A program made the position numbers and the translations under genes. This document shows positions 1-7,081 of a DNA stretch of 64,000 nt, piece after piece. The notes below the pieces were generated by a model. It was given only the letters and a program-made list of their open reading frames with translations, searched no databases and was not told where the DNA came from. The DNA comes from Lentilactobacillus diolivorans DSM 14421 (GTDB taxonomy: Bacteria; Bacillota; Bacilli; Lactobacillales; Lactobacillaceae), in contig NZ_AZEY01000041.1 of NCBI RefSeq assembly GCF_001434255.1, positions 57,141 to 121,140 on the forward strand, written 5' to 3'. Every line of letters starts with the position of its first letter. Within the stretch, counting starts at the first letter, position 1.

Positions 1-23
1 GGTTAACAACGGAGGCATTTAAT

Positions 24-233
24 GTGATTGTAAATCGGTTAAAAGTATATCGAGCAGCGAATGGCTGGACACAACAGGATCTCGCCGATCGACTGGGCGT
101 CACACGACAGACAATTGCTGCGGTCGAAAATGGTAAATATTCGCTTTCTTTAAAAATGGCGTTTGATATTGCTAAGGCGTTTGGTGTTCAGCTTCAGGAT
201 GTTTTTCAGGATGCGGATGAAAAAGATAAGTAA
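24..233 (+). CDS. XRE-family transcriptional regulator (short HTH type)
   Basis: A 69-residue protein that is almost entirely one helix-turn-helix: residues 6-60 contain the XRE pattern WTQQDLADRLGVTRQTIAAVE followed by a third helix region ending in VQLQDVF. I start it at the GTG at 24 because GGAGG at 11-15 lies at proper distance; the ATG at 22 is out of frame and stops at once. Proteins of this size and form are usually DNA-binding repressors of the operon they sit in. The next gene follows 12 bases after the stop and encodes a small membrane protein, a pairing seen twice more in this window (7078 and 10241). The target is inferred to be its own promoter, which lies upstream of the window. 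Confidence 0.9.
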   Translation: MIVNRLKVYRAANGWTQQDLADRLGVTRQTIAAVENGKYSLSLKMAFDIAKAFGVQLQDVFQDADEKDK

Positions 234-245
234 GGGGTGTTAACA

Positions 246-551
246 ATGATGATTTGGTGGATTATTTGGAGTTTGGCGATCGTTGTGATGCTGGTGTATA
301 TCGGGATTGTTTCAAGGAAGAATAAATTGTATAAAAATGATGAGCGTGGACACGCAATTATGGCTAAGGCTAGTACCTGGCTTCCAAGAGCAGCATTTTC
401 ATATTTTGCCCTTTCAACGCTTATCACGGCTTTCATCGCCATAGCGGGACCTGTGGCGAGAACAGTTCAGTGCTTCATGGCCGGAATGGTGATTGTGATG
501 TGCTTGACTCATTTAGTAGGAATCTTTTACTTTGAAAAGAAAATGTCCTGA
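246..551 (+). CDS. small membrane protein paired with XRE regulator
   Basis: A 101-residue protein with an N-terminal membrane segment, a cytosolic stretch containing the charged motif YKNDERGH (about residues 28-35), and two further hydrophobic segments. This layout resembles DUF2178-like membrane proteins that often follow short XRE regulators in Firmicutes; that assignment is by general resemblance only. An earlier GTG at 237 is possible, but AGGGG at 233-237 is spaced correctly for the ATG at 246. The function is unknown. It probably shares a transcript with the upstream regulator. Confidence 0.8.
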   Translation: MMIWWIIWSLAIVVMLVYIGIVSRKNKLYKNDERGHAIMAKASTWLPRAAFSYFALSTLITAFIAIAGPVARTVQCFMAGMVIVMCLTHLVGIFYFEKKMS

Positions 552-632
552 TTTGGGGTATATTTTGGATATGATGTACTAAAACGGGTTTAAATGAATT
601 GATTTCTTTGCAAGGAAATGGGATGACAATGA

Positions 633-1121
633 ATGATCAGAAGTCGACGATTTAAAAATACCGATGCAGATGAAGTCGCAAGTCTGGTAGCGACTACAAT
701 GTTAACAACCAATATTAAGGACTATTCCAGAACGTATTTAGAAAACGATCTAAAAAGTTTAACTGCTGATGATTTTATCGAAAAAGCCCGATTCTTTCAT
801 TGCTACGTTTTTATAGATGAGAAAGCCAATCGGATTGTTGCAGTTGGCTCGATTGGGCCTTATTGGGGACGAAAAGATGAGAGTAGTTTATTTAACATTT
901 TCGTTCTGCCTAATTATCAAGGACGAGGAATCGGTAGAAAGTTGATTGAAGTTTTGGAACAGGATGTCTATTTCAAGCGAGCCAGGCGAATTGAAATTCC
1001 TGCATCAATCACTGGGCTGAAATTTTATCAAAAGATGGGGTATGTATTTAAAAATAACGTCAGAAGAGTTGATAGTGAGGGCCTTTATCACTTGGAAAAG
1101 TTAAATTCTGAGACTGCCTAG
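633..1121 (+). CDS. GNAT-family N-acetyltransferase
   Basis: A 162-residue GNAT acetyltransferase. The acetyl-CoA pyrophosphate-binding motif is clear at about residues 91-106 (VLPNYQGRGIGRKLIEV), preceded by the beta-4 strand SSLFNIF and followed by the C-terminal pattern GLKFYQKMGYVF, which is typical of the family. These enzymes transfer acetyl groups from acetyl-CoA to amines of small molecules or proteins; the substrate cannot be read from sequence. It appears monocistronic, with AAGGAA about 15 bases upstream and GGGA closer. The overlapping ATG at 631 is in another frame. Confidence 0.9.
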   Translation: MIRSRRFKNTDADEVASLVATTMLTTNIKDYSRTYLENDLKSLTADDFIEKARFFHCYVFIDEKANRIVAVGSIGPYWGRKDESSLFNIFVLPNYQGRGIGRKLIEVLEQDVYFKRARRIEIPASITGLKFYQKMGYVFKNNVRRVDSEGLYHLEKLNSETA

Positions 1122-1394
1122 CCACTAACAACATTGAGGTGATCGATAATAGCTGTGGCGAGCCAGATTAATCATTTAGCAAATATAGCGTTTTCGTATA
1201 GTGGCATAACTAAAATTTAATTTTATATTGATCCTGAAATGTTCAGGTGGTATACTTCATCTAAATTTACTTCTCGATGATCGAGGAATGTTAGTTTGAA
1301 TAATGGTTCTAGAGTCAATATGAGGAGTGAATTTTTTTATTTGAGATAATGTTAGTTGATAATTCAGGACGGACTAAGAAAGGGAAGCGATCAC

Positions 1395-1706
1395 ATGTTA
1401 AAAGAGCTTCATGATTATGTTAAGAAGAACTATGAACAAGGGAATTATAAAGATGCGGAAGCTCAATATAAAAATTGGGACAACCGCAACTACTATGATA
1501 AGAAGACTCAAACTCAATCAAAGCAAAGTGATTATCAAAAGGGCTATGAGCAGGCAACTCAAGATTTCAAAAATAATCGCGCATTTCATCGCTACCCGAA
1601 AGAAGCCGTTAAGATTGGCAATGAAATAACTAATAATAAGTTATCGGAAGTATCAAATTTTATTGCTGGTTATGAAAAGGCTAAAGCGGATTTGGTGAAC
1701 AAATAG
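1395..1706 (+). CDS. hypothetical soluble protein with GYxxA repeats
   Basis: A 103-residue, charged, tyrosine-rich protein with no signal peptide or membrane segment. It contains two related short motifs, YQKGYEQATQDF near residue 55 and FIAGYEKAKADL near residue 90, suggesting a small internal duplication of a GYxxAxxD(F/L) helix. I chose the ATG at 1395 because GAAAGGGA lies eight bases upstream; the open frame extends to 1356 but without a ribosome site. A strong terminator follows at 1716. I do not recognise the family. Confidence 0.65.
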   Translation: MLKELHDYVKKNYEQGNYKDAEAQYKNWDNRNYYDKKTQTQSKQSDYQKGYEQATQDFKNNRAFHRYPKEAVKIGNEITNNKLSEVSNFIAGYEKAKADLVNK

Positions 1707-1715
1707 TGAGTAATT

Positions 1716-1760
1716 AAAAAGGAAAATTTCTTAACAATTAGTTGGAAATTTTCCTTTTTT
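1716..1760. terminator. bidirectional intrinsic terminator
   Basis: The arms GGAAAATTTC (1721-1730) and GAAATTTTCC (1745-1754) are perfect complements. They are flanked by five A on the left and six T on the right, so the hairpin can stop transcription from either side. It closes the 1395 gene. Confidence 0.85.
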
Positions 1761-1930
1761 ATATTTCACTTGGTGTTTCTTAACCGAAATAACGGTTAAT
1801 GTAAAATAACTGTAAATGGCATTGAACAAATAGTTCATTTGTCCTAAGCTACAATCATAGATAAGCCAGGTAAACGTGAATAAAGGATTGCTAATTTAAT
1901 AACGTTGGCTAGTCAGATTGGAGCGATATA

Positions 1931-2535
1931 TTGCAGCTTAGTAAAAGTTTAAGTCAAAAAGTAATCTTTAATAGTGCTTGGATTATTGGTTGGTTTTTCT
2001 TGTGGTGTCTGACGCCGGGAATTGCTAACCACAATCTGGGACAACTAGTGACGCATTCAGATTCCTGGGCGCTGGTAATTAGCAGTCTGGCAGTTTTGAT
2101 TATTGTCGGTGGTTGTTTAATCATGAACTTATTTAATTCGCGATCTTTTTTTCGGGATCAAATCGATGGCTTGCGATTTCATTAATTGTTATTTCTGCGA
2201 TTTCGTTGCCCTTTCATTATCATATGTCTGGATCACTTGGCGTTTATTTTGTTTGGATGGCAGCTTCGGTAATTTGGCAAAACTTCATTACATTTGGCAT
2301 CCTGTATCAGAAACTGATGACTACTTTTTCTGAAAATGTCACAATGGTTTTGGTCATGCTGATTTTTTTGATTGGCCATATGATTTTATTACCGGATAAA
2401 TTTGGACTTGAGCATTTTGGCGGTTTGTTGTTTATTTTAATTACAACGATCATTCTGATAGTGATTCGACGTTTTACGCATAATTTGAATTTGGAAACGG
2501 CTTTGCATTTGGCGTTCTATTATTTTCTTAGTTGA
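1931..2535 (+). pseudogene. frameshifted CPBP-like membrane protein
   Basis: Two overlapping reading frames together encode one hydrophobic protein of about 200 residues. The first frame (TTG at 1931) runs through two membrane segments to a stop at 2185. The continuation in another frame is already strongly hydrophobic from about 2161, reading NRWLAISLIVISAISLPF, well before the first ATG of that frame. Adding one T to the T7 run near 2146-2152 would join them. The second half has shapes resembling CPBP motifs: QNFITFGIL where EExxxR is expected, FLIGHM for the FxxxH motif, and LHLAFY near the end. The catalytic glutamates are absent, so it was already divergent or inactive before the frameshift. 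A sequencing error in the T run is possible. Confidence 0.6.
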
Positions 2536-2712
2536 GTGCGCTGCTTGTGTTTAAAGAGTTCCCAAATTTGTTAGTCCAGTTCTCAGTAACATTCAAATGA
2601 CACCGTCACTGTTTGAACCTGTTCCATTTTCAGTTAAAATGGAGTTGGAAAAGATTTTAGTTAAAACCAGCACTATTATCCATCATAGTGTCATAGACGG
2701 AGGGTCTAAAGA

Positions 2713-3090
2713 ATGATTTCAAGAACATTGATGTTGTCAGTTCTGGCAACTTTAGGAATCGGGATTACTAGTGCGACTGTTTTAACAGAACCGGCGCAAG
2801 CAGCTAAAAAGTATCGGGTTATCAAGGCCGTTACAAAATCTAATTTGCCATATCACGCTAAAACAAAGCGGTCTGCTTATATCTACGACGTTTATCACAT
2901 GCATAAAGTCCATAATTTGAAAAATTACCCTAAAACTACTTGGCGCGTTTCTCAGAGTTTGCTGATGCAGCCATCTAAAAAGGGGAAAAAGGCCGTTTAT
3001 TACTTTGTGACGAGTGCAAACGGAAAAGTAAGTGGGATTGTGTGGCGCGGCTATTTAAAGGCTGGCGTTAATCCGGATGCTGACAACTAG
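2713..3090 (+). CDS. small exported protein, YPKTTW/VWxGYL domain
   Basis: A 125-residue secreted protein. Residues 1-30 form a signal peptide ending in AQA, an AxA signal peptidase I site. The mature part is a single domain: YRVIK at the start, AYIYDVYHMHKVHNL, then NYPKTTW, a tail of YYFVTSANGK, and finally VWRGYLKAG. The same ordered pattern recurs in the exported proteins at 25564 and 42720, so this is one copy of a paralogous surface-protein family. GGAGG lies just before the ATG. The role is unknown; the basic, tyrosine-rich domain would fit binding to the cell wall. Confidence 0.85.
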   Translation: MISRTLMLSVLATLGIGITSATVLTEPAQAAKKYRVIKAVTKSNLPYHAKTKRSAYIYDVYHMHKVHNLKNYPKTTWRVSQSLLMQPSKKGKKAVYYFVTSANGKVSGIVWRGYLKAGVNPDADN

Positions 3091-3118
3091 TGACCAATAT
3101 TGAATGAACTTAAAAAGA

Positions 3119-3157
3119 CGCTGAGATTCTCAATTTTTGAGATTTCAGCGCCTCTTT
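3119..3157. terminator. intrinsic terminator after exported protein
   Basis: CGCTGAGAT pairs with ATTTCAGCG, extended inward by TCTCAA/TTGAGA, and is followed by CTCTTTT. It ends the 2713 transcript and separates it from the convergent gene at 3227. Confidence 0.75.
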
Positions 3158-3226
3158 TATTAATAAAAGCCAAAACGATCTTGCGTTAAAAAACGCGATT
3201 TAAGCATACGGCTATTGGTGTAAAAA

Positions 3227-3397
3227 TTACTTTCGTCGATTAATCAGCGCGAAAATGAAGTTGACTATTACCAGAGCAGCGATTGAAAGGGTGACTAGGA
3301 TATACGCGAACTGAGTGTTGCCACTGAAAAAAAGAATTCCAGAAGCTAAGATCCCAATTAGGCAAATAATGCCAATGATGAGTTGACTTTTCGACAT
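3227..3397 (-). CDS. small two-helix membrane protein
   Basis: A 56-residue protein that is almost wholly two membrane helices (residues 5-24 and 31-51) ending in NRRK. The start at 3397 is chosen because GAGGGAAGG lies directly upstream on the minus strand; the longer frame from 3475 lacks a ribosome site. Its family and function are not recognisable. It is convergent with the exported-protein gene at 2713. Confidence 0.6.
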   Translation of the reverse strand: MSKSQLIIGIICLIGILASGILFFSGNTQFAYILVTLSIAALVIVNFIFALINRRK

Positions 3398-3734
3398 TTT
3401 AAAGCCTTCCCTCGAATGATTAATTCTGATAATCGATGCCGAATTTGCTCTAAGAATAGACGGAAGATGAATCAAAGTAAAGAATATGACTTATTAAATG
3501 AATTTAGCTGTTTATTGGTTAAACGACGGTTATTAATATCTCAAAATCGAACAAGCGTTCAAAAATAACCAACAGGCTGTAATCGCTGATATAGCAACGA
3601 TTGCAGCCTGTTGGTTAACACGAAAATATGATATACTTTTAAAGCTAAGCGAGTTTAAAGTTTTATGGGAAGTGACCCGTCAACCCTGAAAGGGGGCATG
3701 CGTATGTGGGTAATAGGAAGTTCACTATACTTAC
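3398..3734. other. gene-free stretch with large inverted repeat and toxin promoter
   Basis: No convincing gene. The segment contains a long inverted repeat at about 3569-3618 (arms AACCAACAGGCTG and CAGCCTGTTGGTT, extended by AATCG/CGATT), followed on the minus strand by ATTTTTG, so it can act as a minus-strand terminator. Immediately right of it is an extended -10 promoter, TGATATACT at 3629-3637, facing the type I toxin gene. Confidence 0.6.
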
Positions 3735-3851
3735 ATGAAAGGTGTTGCGGTGTTGAGTACCAAAGATGTGCTCGACTTAATCCTCAAAACGATCATTGCA
3801 ACGTGTACGCTACTAAGCGTCATCGTCGCGATTATCGCGTTGATCGATTAG
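3735..3851 (+). CDS. type I toxin, Fst/holin-like small membrane peptide
   Basis: A peptide of at most 38 residues with the form of Hol-Tox/Fst-like type I toxins: a short polar N-terminus containing STKDVLDLILK, one hydrophobic helix with TLLSVIVAIIALI, and a very short tail ending in D. I give the ATG at 3735, but AAAGGTG at 3739-3745 sits better for a start at GTG 3750 or TTG 3753, which would yield a 32-33-residue peptide as in the known family. Such peptides insert into and depolarise the membrane when the antisense RNA fails. The transcript would run to the hairpin at 3979, through the region complementary to the antisense RNA at 3868-4010. Confidence 0.8.
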   Translation: MKGVAVLSTKDVLDLILKTIIATCTLLSVIVAIIALID

Positions 3852-3867
3852 TCGACCTCCAAGGTAC

Positions 3868-4010
3868 AAAAAAAGCCCCATCGAAACTTTTGCACAGCGG
3901 ACTTGGGACGATTTTTGTATAACGTTTCATGACTCCGAGCTACCGTCTGTAAAGCGGTTAAACTCACTTAGCGAATTGGGACTGTCTTTACAGAGACAGT
4001 CCTTTTTCTA
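3868..4010 (-). ncRNA. candidate antitoxin RNA of the type I system
   Basis: On the minus strand there is an extended -10 promoter TGGTATAAT (plus coordinates 4017-4025), placing the start near 4010. A minus-strand intrinsic terminator follows about 100-140 bases later: GTCCCA (3904-3909) pairs with TGGGGC (3875-3880), then seven T (3868-3874). The RNA would be fully complementary to the 3' untranslated part of the toxin mRNA, beginning 17 bases after the toxin stop codon. This matches the 3'-overlap arrangement known for RatA/TxpA-type systems. No open reading frame of note lies within it. Confidence 0.7.
3979..4007 (+). terminator. terminator of the toxin mRNA
   Basis: GGACTGTCT (3979-3987) and AGACAGTCC (3994-4002) form a nine-base-pair stem with loop TTACAG followed by TTTTT. 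On the opposite strand it forms a stable hairpin close to the 5' end of the antisense RNA, which could serve as a recognition or stability element. Confidence 0.85.
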
Positions 4011-4151
4011 TGTTTAATTATACCACGACTTAATATAATTGCAGGTTGGAGATTGGCTGATTGTAGTGAACAGATTGTACTTGGTAATTAACAATTGAAT
4101 GGTTACTACAATGTATCCTGTTCAATCTGGATGCTGTGATCGTCTTATTTT

Positions 4152-4410
4152 AATCAATTAGTTGACCTTCAAAGTACAAAAAAAGCCCCATCGAAACTTT
4201 GGCAAGCGAACCTGGGACGATTTTTGTATAGCGTTTCACGTTTCTGAGCCACCGTCTGTAAAGCGGTTAAACTCACTTAGCGAATTGGGACTGTCTTTAC
4301 AGAGACAGTCCTTTTTCTATGCTTAATTATACCACGACTTAATATAATTGCAGGTTAAAGATCGGCTGATTGTAGCGGACAGATTGTACTTGGTAATTAA
4401 CATTTGAACA
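4152..4410 (-). ncRNA. second, orphan copy of the antitoxin RNA module
   Basis: A near-identical repeat of 3850-4100, displaced by about 310 bases. It keeps every part of the antisense RNA gene: the TGGTATAAT promoter (ATTATA at 4326-4331 on plus), the GGACTGTCT hairpin (4288-4311) and the minus-strand terminator (A-run 4178-4184, GCCCCA, TGGGAC 4213-4218). The RNA would span about 4178-4320. The toxin frame is gone: only the tail resembling the last codons remains, ending in TTAATCAATTAG at 4151-4162. Sequence differences from copy 1 concentrate in the terminator loop and in the segment near 4238-4252, while promoter and stems are conserved. Confidence 0.65.
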
Positions 4411-4495
4411 GTTATTCAATGACTATCGTGCTTAATATGGGTGCTGCGATCTAACGACGTTGGCCTTAATTGAAACGACATAAATTATTCACAGA

Positions 4496-4524
4496 TTGCA
4501 ATTAAACCAGATTACCTGTATCCT
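4496..4524 (+). promoter_or_regulatory. promoter for the ABC-F leader transcript
   Basis: TTGCAA (4496-4501), a 17-base spacer and TATCCT (4519-4524). Transcription would begin near 4531, giving a leader of about 250 bases before the ABC-F start codon. Confidence 0.6.
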
Positions 4525-4560
4525 AAATATAACAAACAACGAAAGAAGGAATAGCGTCTT

Positions 4561-4677
4561 ATGTGCGGTTACGAAAAGATGAACATAAAAACAGATTATA
4601 TGCGTTCGAGTTTATCTTTTCATGCCATTGTTTTTATTTTGGCTATTAACGGGATCAGTCTGTCCAAAAATAGTTGA
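4561..4677 (+). CDS. candidate leader peptide upstream of ABC-F gene
   Basis: A 38-codon open frame starting with MCGYEKMN and ending in SLSKNS. It begins with ATG preceded by GAAGGA about ten bases upstream, so it has a plausible ribosome site of its own. It lies inside the transcribed leader of the ABC-F gene, 40 bases before an intrinsic terminator. Resistance-type ABC-F genes are often controlled by ribosome stalling on such upstream frames. I do not recognise the peptide, and it could be an incidental open frame. Confidence 0.4.
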   Translation: MCGYEKMNIKTDYMRSSLSFHAIVFILAINGISLSKNS

Positions 4678-4719
4678 TAGTTTTAAACAATGGCCACCGG
4701 GATGCTAAAACCTTTAAGT

Positions 4720-4750
4720 AAAGCTATGGTGCGTGATGCCATAGCTTTTT
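4720..4750 (+). terminator. leader terminator / attenuator before ABC-F
   Basis: AAAGCTATGG (4720-4729) pairs perfectly with CCATAGCTTT (4739-4748), loop TGCGTGATG, followed by T to 4750. It lies between the upstream promoter and the ABC-F start, so full-length transcription requires read-through. The left arm can alternatively pair with TAGCTTTTA at 4762-4770, right beside the ribosome site. Confidence 0.7.
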
Positions 4751-4781
4751 GTGTTCTCCGGTAGCTTTTAAGGAGAAAAAA

Positions 4782-6362
4782 ATGTTAATTCAAGCTAATA
4801 AAATGACGAAGCAATATGATGACGAACCTATTTTGACCAATATTTCTTTACAACTGGCTGATAACGATCGCGTTGCTTTAGTTGGAGCCAACGGAACCGG
4901 AAAATCCACTTTGATGAATATGCTATTTGGCAGCGATAAGCCGGATAGTGGCGTCGTGAGCCGATCCAAGGATATGAAGATTGCGCACCTCAACCAACAA
5001 CTCATTGAGTCGGCTAATTCGGTCGCAACTTTTTTGAGCACCAGCAAACCCGACTTGAACCGATTACAAATTGCTATGCGACAGTGTGAGGATCAGATGA
5101 GTCAGTCACCAGCTAACTTGGAAAACGTGTTAGCCCGGTACGCTGATTTACAACAGGCATTTGAAGAGCAGGACGGCTATGCCTTTGCCGACCGAATCGA
5201 TACGGTGATGAAGGGCCTTGATATTTGGGCGTTTCGAAATGAGTCGGTCAACAATTTGTCGGGCGGTGAGCGGATGCGGGTGGCACTTGCAAAGTTGTTG
5301 TTATCAGATGCCGACTTTTACTTGCTGGATGAACCCACTAATCATTTGGATACTGAAGGAATTGAGTGGTTGGAGCAATTTCTAATAAAGGGTAAGGTCG
5401 GTTATTTAGTCATTTCCCATGATCGATTATTTCTTGATCGAATTGCGAATCAGACTTGGGAAATTGAAGATGGTGAATTGATTACCTACCCGGGAAACTA
5501 TTCCCGTTACGCGAAACTTAAAGCAGAACGGCTGGCTAAAATCCAGAAGGATCATGACCTTCAAGCTAAGACAATCCATAAATTGCAATTACAGATTCGT
5601 CAGTATCGCCAATGGGGAAATGAGAGCCAAAACGAAAAGTTTTTTCGGAAAGCGAAGGAATTAGAAAAACGGTTAGCGAAAATCCAGGTGATTCAAGTTC
5701 CTCAATCGCCTAGTCATCGCCTGCAAGATGTAAAGGTTGCGGGTCGTTCGGGTAATGAAGTAATTACTGTTAAAGATTTGAGTGAACAATTTGATCAACG
5801 GGTTTTGTTCCAACACGTTGATTTTCGAATTCATCGGGGTGAGCGGATTGCGATTACCGGTGCTAATGGAACTGGAAAGAGCACGCTGATCAAACTTATT
5901 TTGGGAAAGTTAACCCCGACTAGTGGTCGCGTATCGTTAGGGGCAAGTTTACAAGTTGGTTATTTATCCCAGAATCCCCAATTGGGTAAACCTAAAGACC
6001 GATTACTAACTTTTGTTAAAAGATTCATGCCTAATGAGCAGGTTGCCCGGCGAGAAATGGCTCAGTTTGGCTTTTTCAGTGACGATGCTGCCCGGCGATT
6101 GCAAGATCTTTCCGGCGGTGAACGGGTTCGCATCGCATTAATGCAACTCTTTCAGAAAAAGATTAACTTGCTGGTTTTGGATGAGCCGACCAACCATTTG
6201 GATATTGCTGCGCGAGAAGAAATTGAAACTTTATTGGCAGGATATACAGGTACACTGCTGGTGGTTTCTCATGACCGCTATTTCTTGCGTAAATTGTGTG
6301 ATCGAGAACTTCATATTGAGGATCAGCGGATTACGAGCATGGAAATAAAAAGTTCGCATTAA
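4782..6362 (+). CDS. ABC-F family ATPase (ribosome-associated)
   Basis: A 526-residue protein with two ABC ATPase domains and no membrane segments, the ABC-F layout. Domain 1 has Walker A GANGTGKST (about residues 37-45), signature LSGGE and Walker B FYLLDEPTNHLD. A charged, helical linker follows around residues 240-320, including RQYRQWGNESQNEKFFRKA. Domain 2 repeats GANGTGKST, LSGGERVRIAL and LLVLDEPTNHLD. ABC-F proteins bind the ribosomal E site; some protect ribosomes from antibiotics, others help translation of difficult sequences. The leader with its own small ORF and terminator favours the antibiotic-responsive type, by inference. I start at ATG 4782 with AAGGAG seven bases upstream. 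Confidence 0.9.
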   Translation: MLIQANKMTKQYDDEPILTNISLQLADNDRVALVGANGTGKSTLMNMLFGSDKPDSGVVSRSKDMKIAHLNQQLIESANSVATFLSTSKPDLNRLQIAMRQCEDQMSQSPANLENVLARYADLQQAFEEQDGYAFADRIDTVMKGLDIWAFRNESVNNLSGGERMRVALAKLLLSDADFYLLDEPTNHLDTEGIEWLEQFLIKGKVGYLVISHDRLFLDRIANQTWEIEDGELITYPGNYSRYAKLKAERLAKIQKDHDLQAKTIHKLQLQIRQYRQWGNESQNEKFFRKAKELEKRLAKIQVIQVPQSPSHRLQDVKVAGRSGNEVITVKDLSEQFDQRVLFQHVDFRIHRGERIAITGANGTGKSTLIKLILGKLTPTSGRVSLGASLQVGYLSQNPQLGKPKDRLLTFVKRFMPNEQVARREMAQFGFFSDDAARRLQDLSGGERVRIALMQLFQKKINLLVLDEPTNHLDIAAREEIETLLAGYTGTLLVVSHDRYFLRKLCDRELHIEDQRITSMEIKSSH

Positions 6363-6372
6363 TAAAATTTTG

Positions 6373-6413
6373 GTGTCTTAACGGGAGAATTTGTCTTCGT
6401 TGAGACACTTTTT
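6373..6413 (+). terminator. terminator after ABC-F gene
   Basis: GTGTCTTAACG (6373-6383) pairs with CGTTGAGACAC (6398-6408), with one mismatch-free stem and TTTTT after it. Confidence 0.85.
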
Positions 6414-6444
6414 ATTTACTTTTAAAAAAGAAAAGTCAGTTAAA

Positions 6445-6486
6445 ATGTCAAGAAGTATTGACATTGAAAAATAATCAGCGTACGAT
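6445..6486 (+). promoter_or_regulatory. promoter with overlapping palindromic operator
   Basis: TTGACA (6458-6463), a 17-base spacer and TACGAT (6481-6486). The -35 box is one arm of a perfect inverted repeat, AATGTCAA (6444-6451) and TTGACATT (6458-6465). A further TTGACATT occurs at about 6514-6521 in the same leader. The repeat is a good candidate binding site for the XRE protein encoded at 7078 in this operon, which would repress by blocking the -35 region. Confidence 0.6.
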
Positions 6487-6558
6487 CTGAGTCATAAAGG
6501 GTGTCCAAAGGTCTTGACATTTTGATACATTCACAAAAAGAGAATCGGGGAATGTCCG

Positions 6559-6891
6559 TTGATTATTTTAACTATTTTGATTATCTGTTTTGTTTTAGTC
6601 ATTGAATGTGCACTTTTGATGCGCGGCAAAAGGAAAGATGAGATGAGCAGGTACTTTCTCTCTCATGCATTAGTGGAGGTTGGTTTTGTTACGATTATCG
6701 TTAGTTTATTCTCAGTCGTATTTGACATCGTTGGATTATTGATGCGACCCAAGGGAGTGACGATTGAGAATGCTCAGGTTGCAAGTCTGCTGGTTAATAT
6801 TAAATATTTGGTAATCAGCATTGGAACGTATCTGATCTTCTACATTAGGTATCAGTATATGGTCCGTCATTCGGATAAAGAGGGTGACTAA
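6559..6891 (+). CDS. small membrane protein, first gene of XRE/ABC operon
   Basis: A 110-residue protein with three predicted membrane helices (about residues 2-19, 36-62 and 80-98). After helix 1 comes the charged motif MRGKRKDEMSRYF, reminiscent of the DER motif in the protein at 246, so the two may be distant relatives. It starts with TTG at 6559 after GGGGAATG. It overlaps the next gene by eight bases. The function is unknown; it is the first gene of a five-gene operon running to 8866. Confidence 0.75.
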   Translation: MIILTILIICFVLVIECALLMRGKRKDEMSRYFLSHALVEVGFVTIIVSLFSVVFDIVGLLMRPKGVTIENAQVASLLVNIKYLVISIGTYLIFYIRYQYMVRHSDKEGD

Positions 6892-7081
6892 ATTAATTAG
6901 TACGTTAATGATCGTTCAAATTTTATGTATCATTTCTGGGGTAATCGCTTTCTTCACGGCAATTTATTATTTATATGAACGTGTAATCGCAGGAAGAAAA
7001 GCTGGTGTAATGGCAAGAGTAGTGATTGTGTCATTTATAGCGTATATCATATTTTATTTAGTCTGGATGGTTATGCAATGA
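6884..7081 (+). CDS. small membrane protein, two helices
   Basis: A 65-residue protein with two membrane helices (residues 6-27 and 43-62) separated by a short basic loop. The GTG start at 6884 lies inside the end of the previous gene, and the stop overlaps the ATG of the next gene (ATGA), which is strong evidence of translational coupling. Not recognised. It probably acts with its neighbours at the membrane. Confidence 0.75.
   Translation: MTKLISTLMIVQILCIISGVIAFFTAIYYLYERVIAGRKAGVMARVVIVSFIAYIIFYLVWMVMQ

Noticed and set aside
3665..3922. 85-codon open frame across the type I toxin locus
   Set aside because: It overlaps the toxin frame and the antisense RNA in another phase, is rich in Arg/Cys/His without any fold, and has no ribosome site of note.
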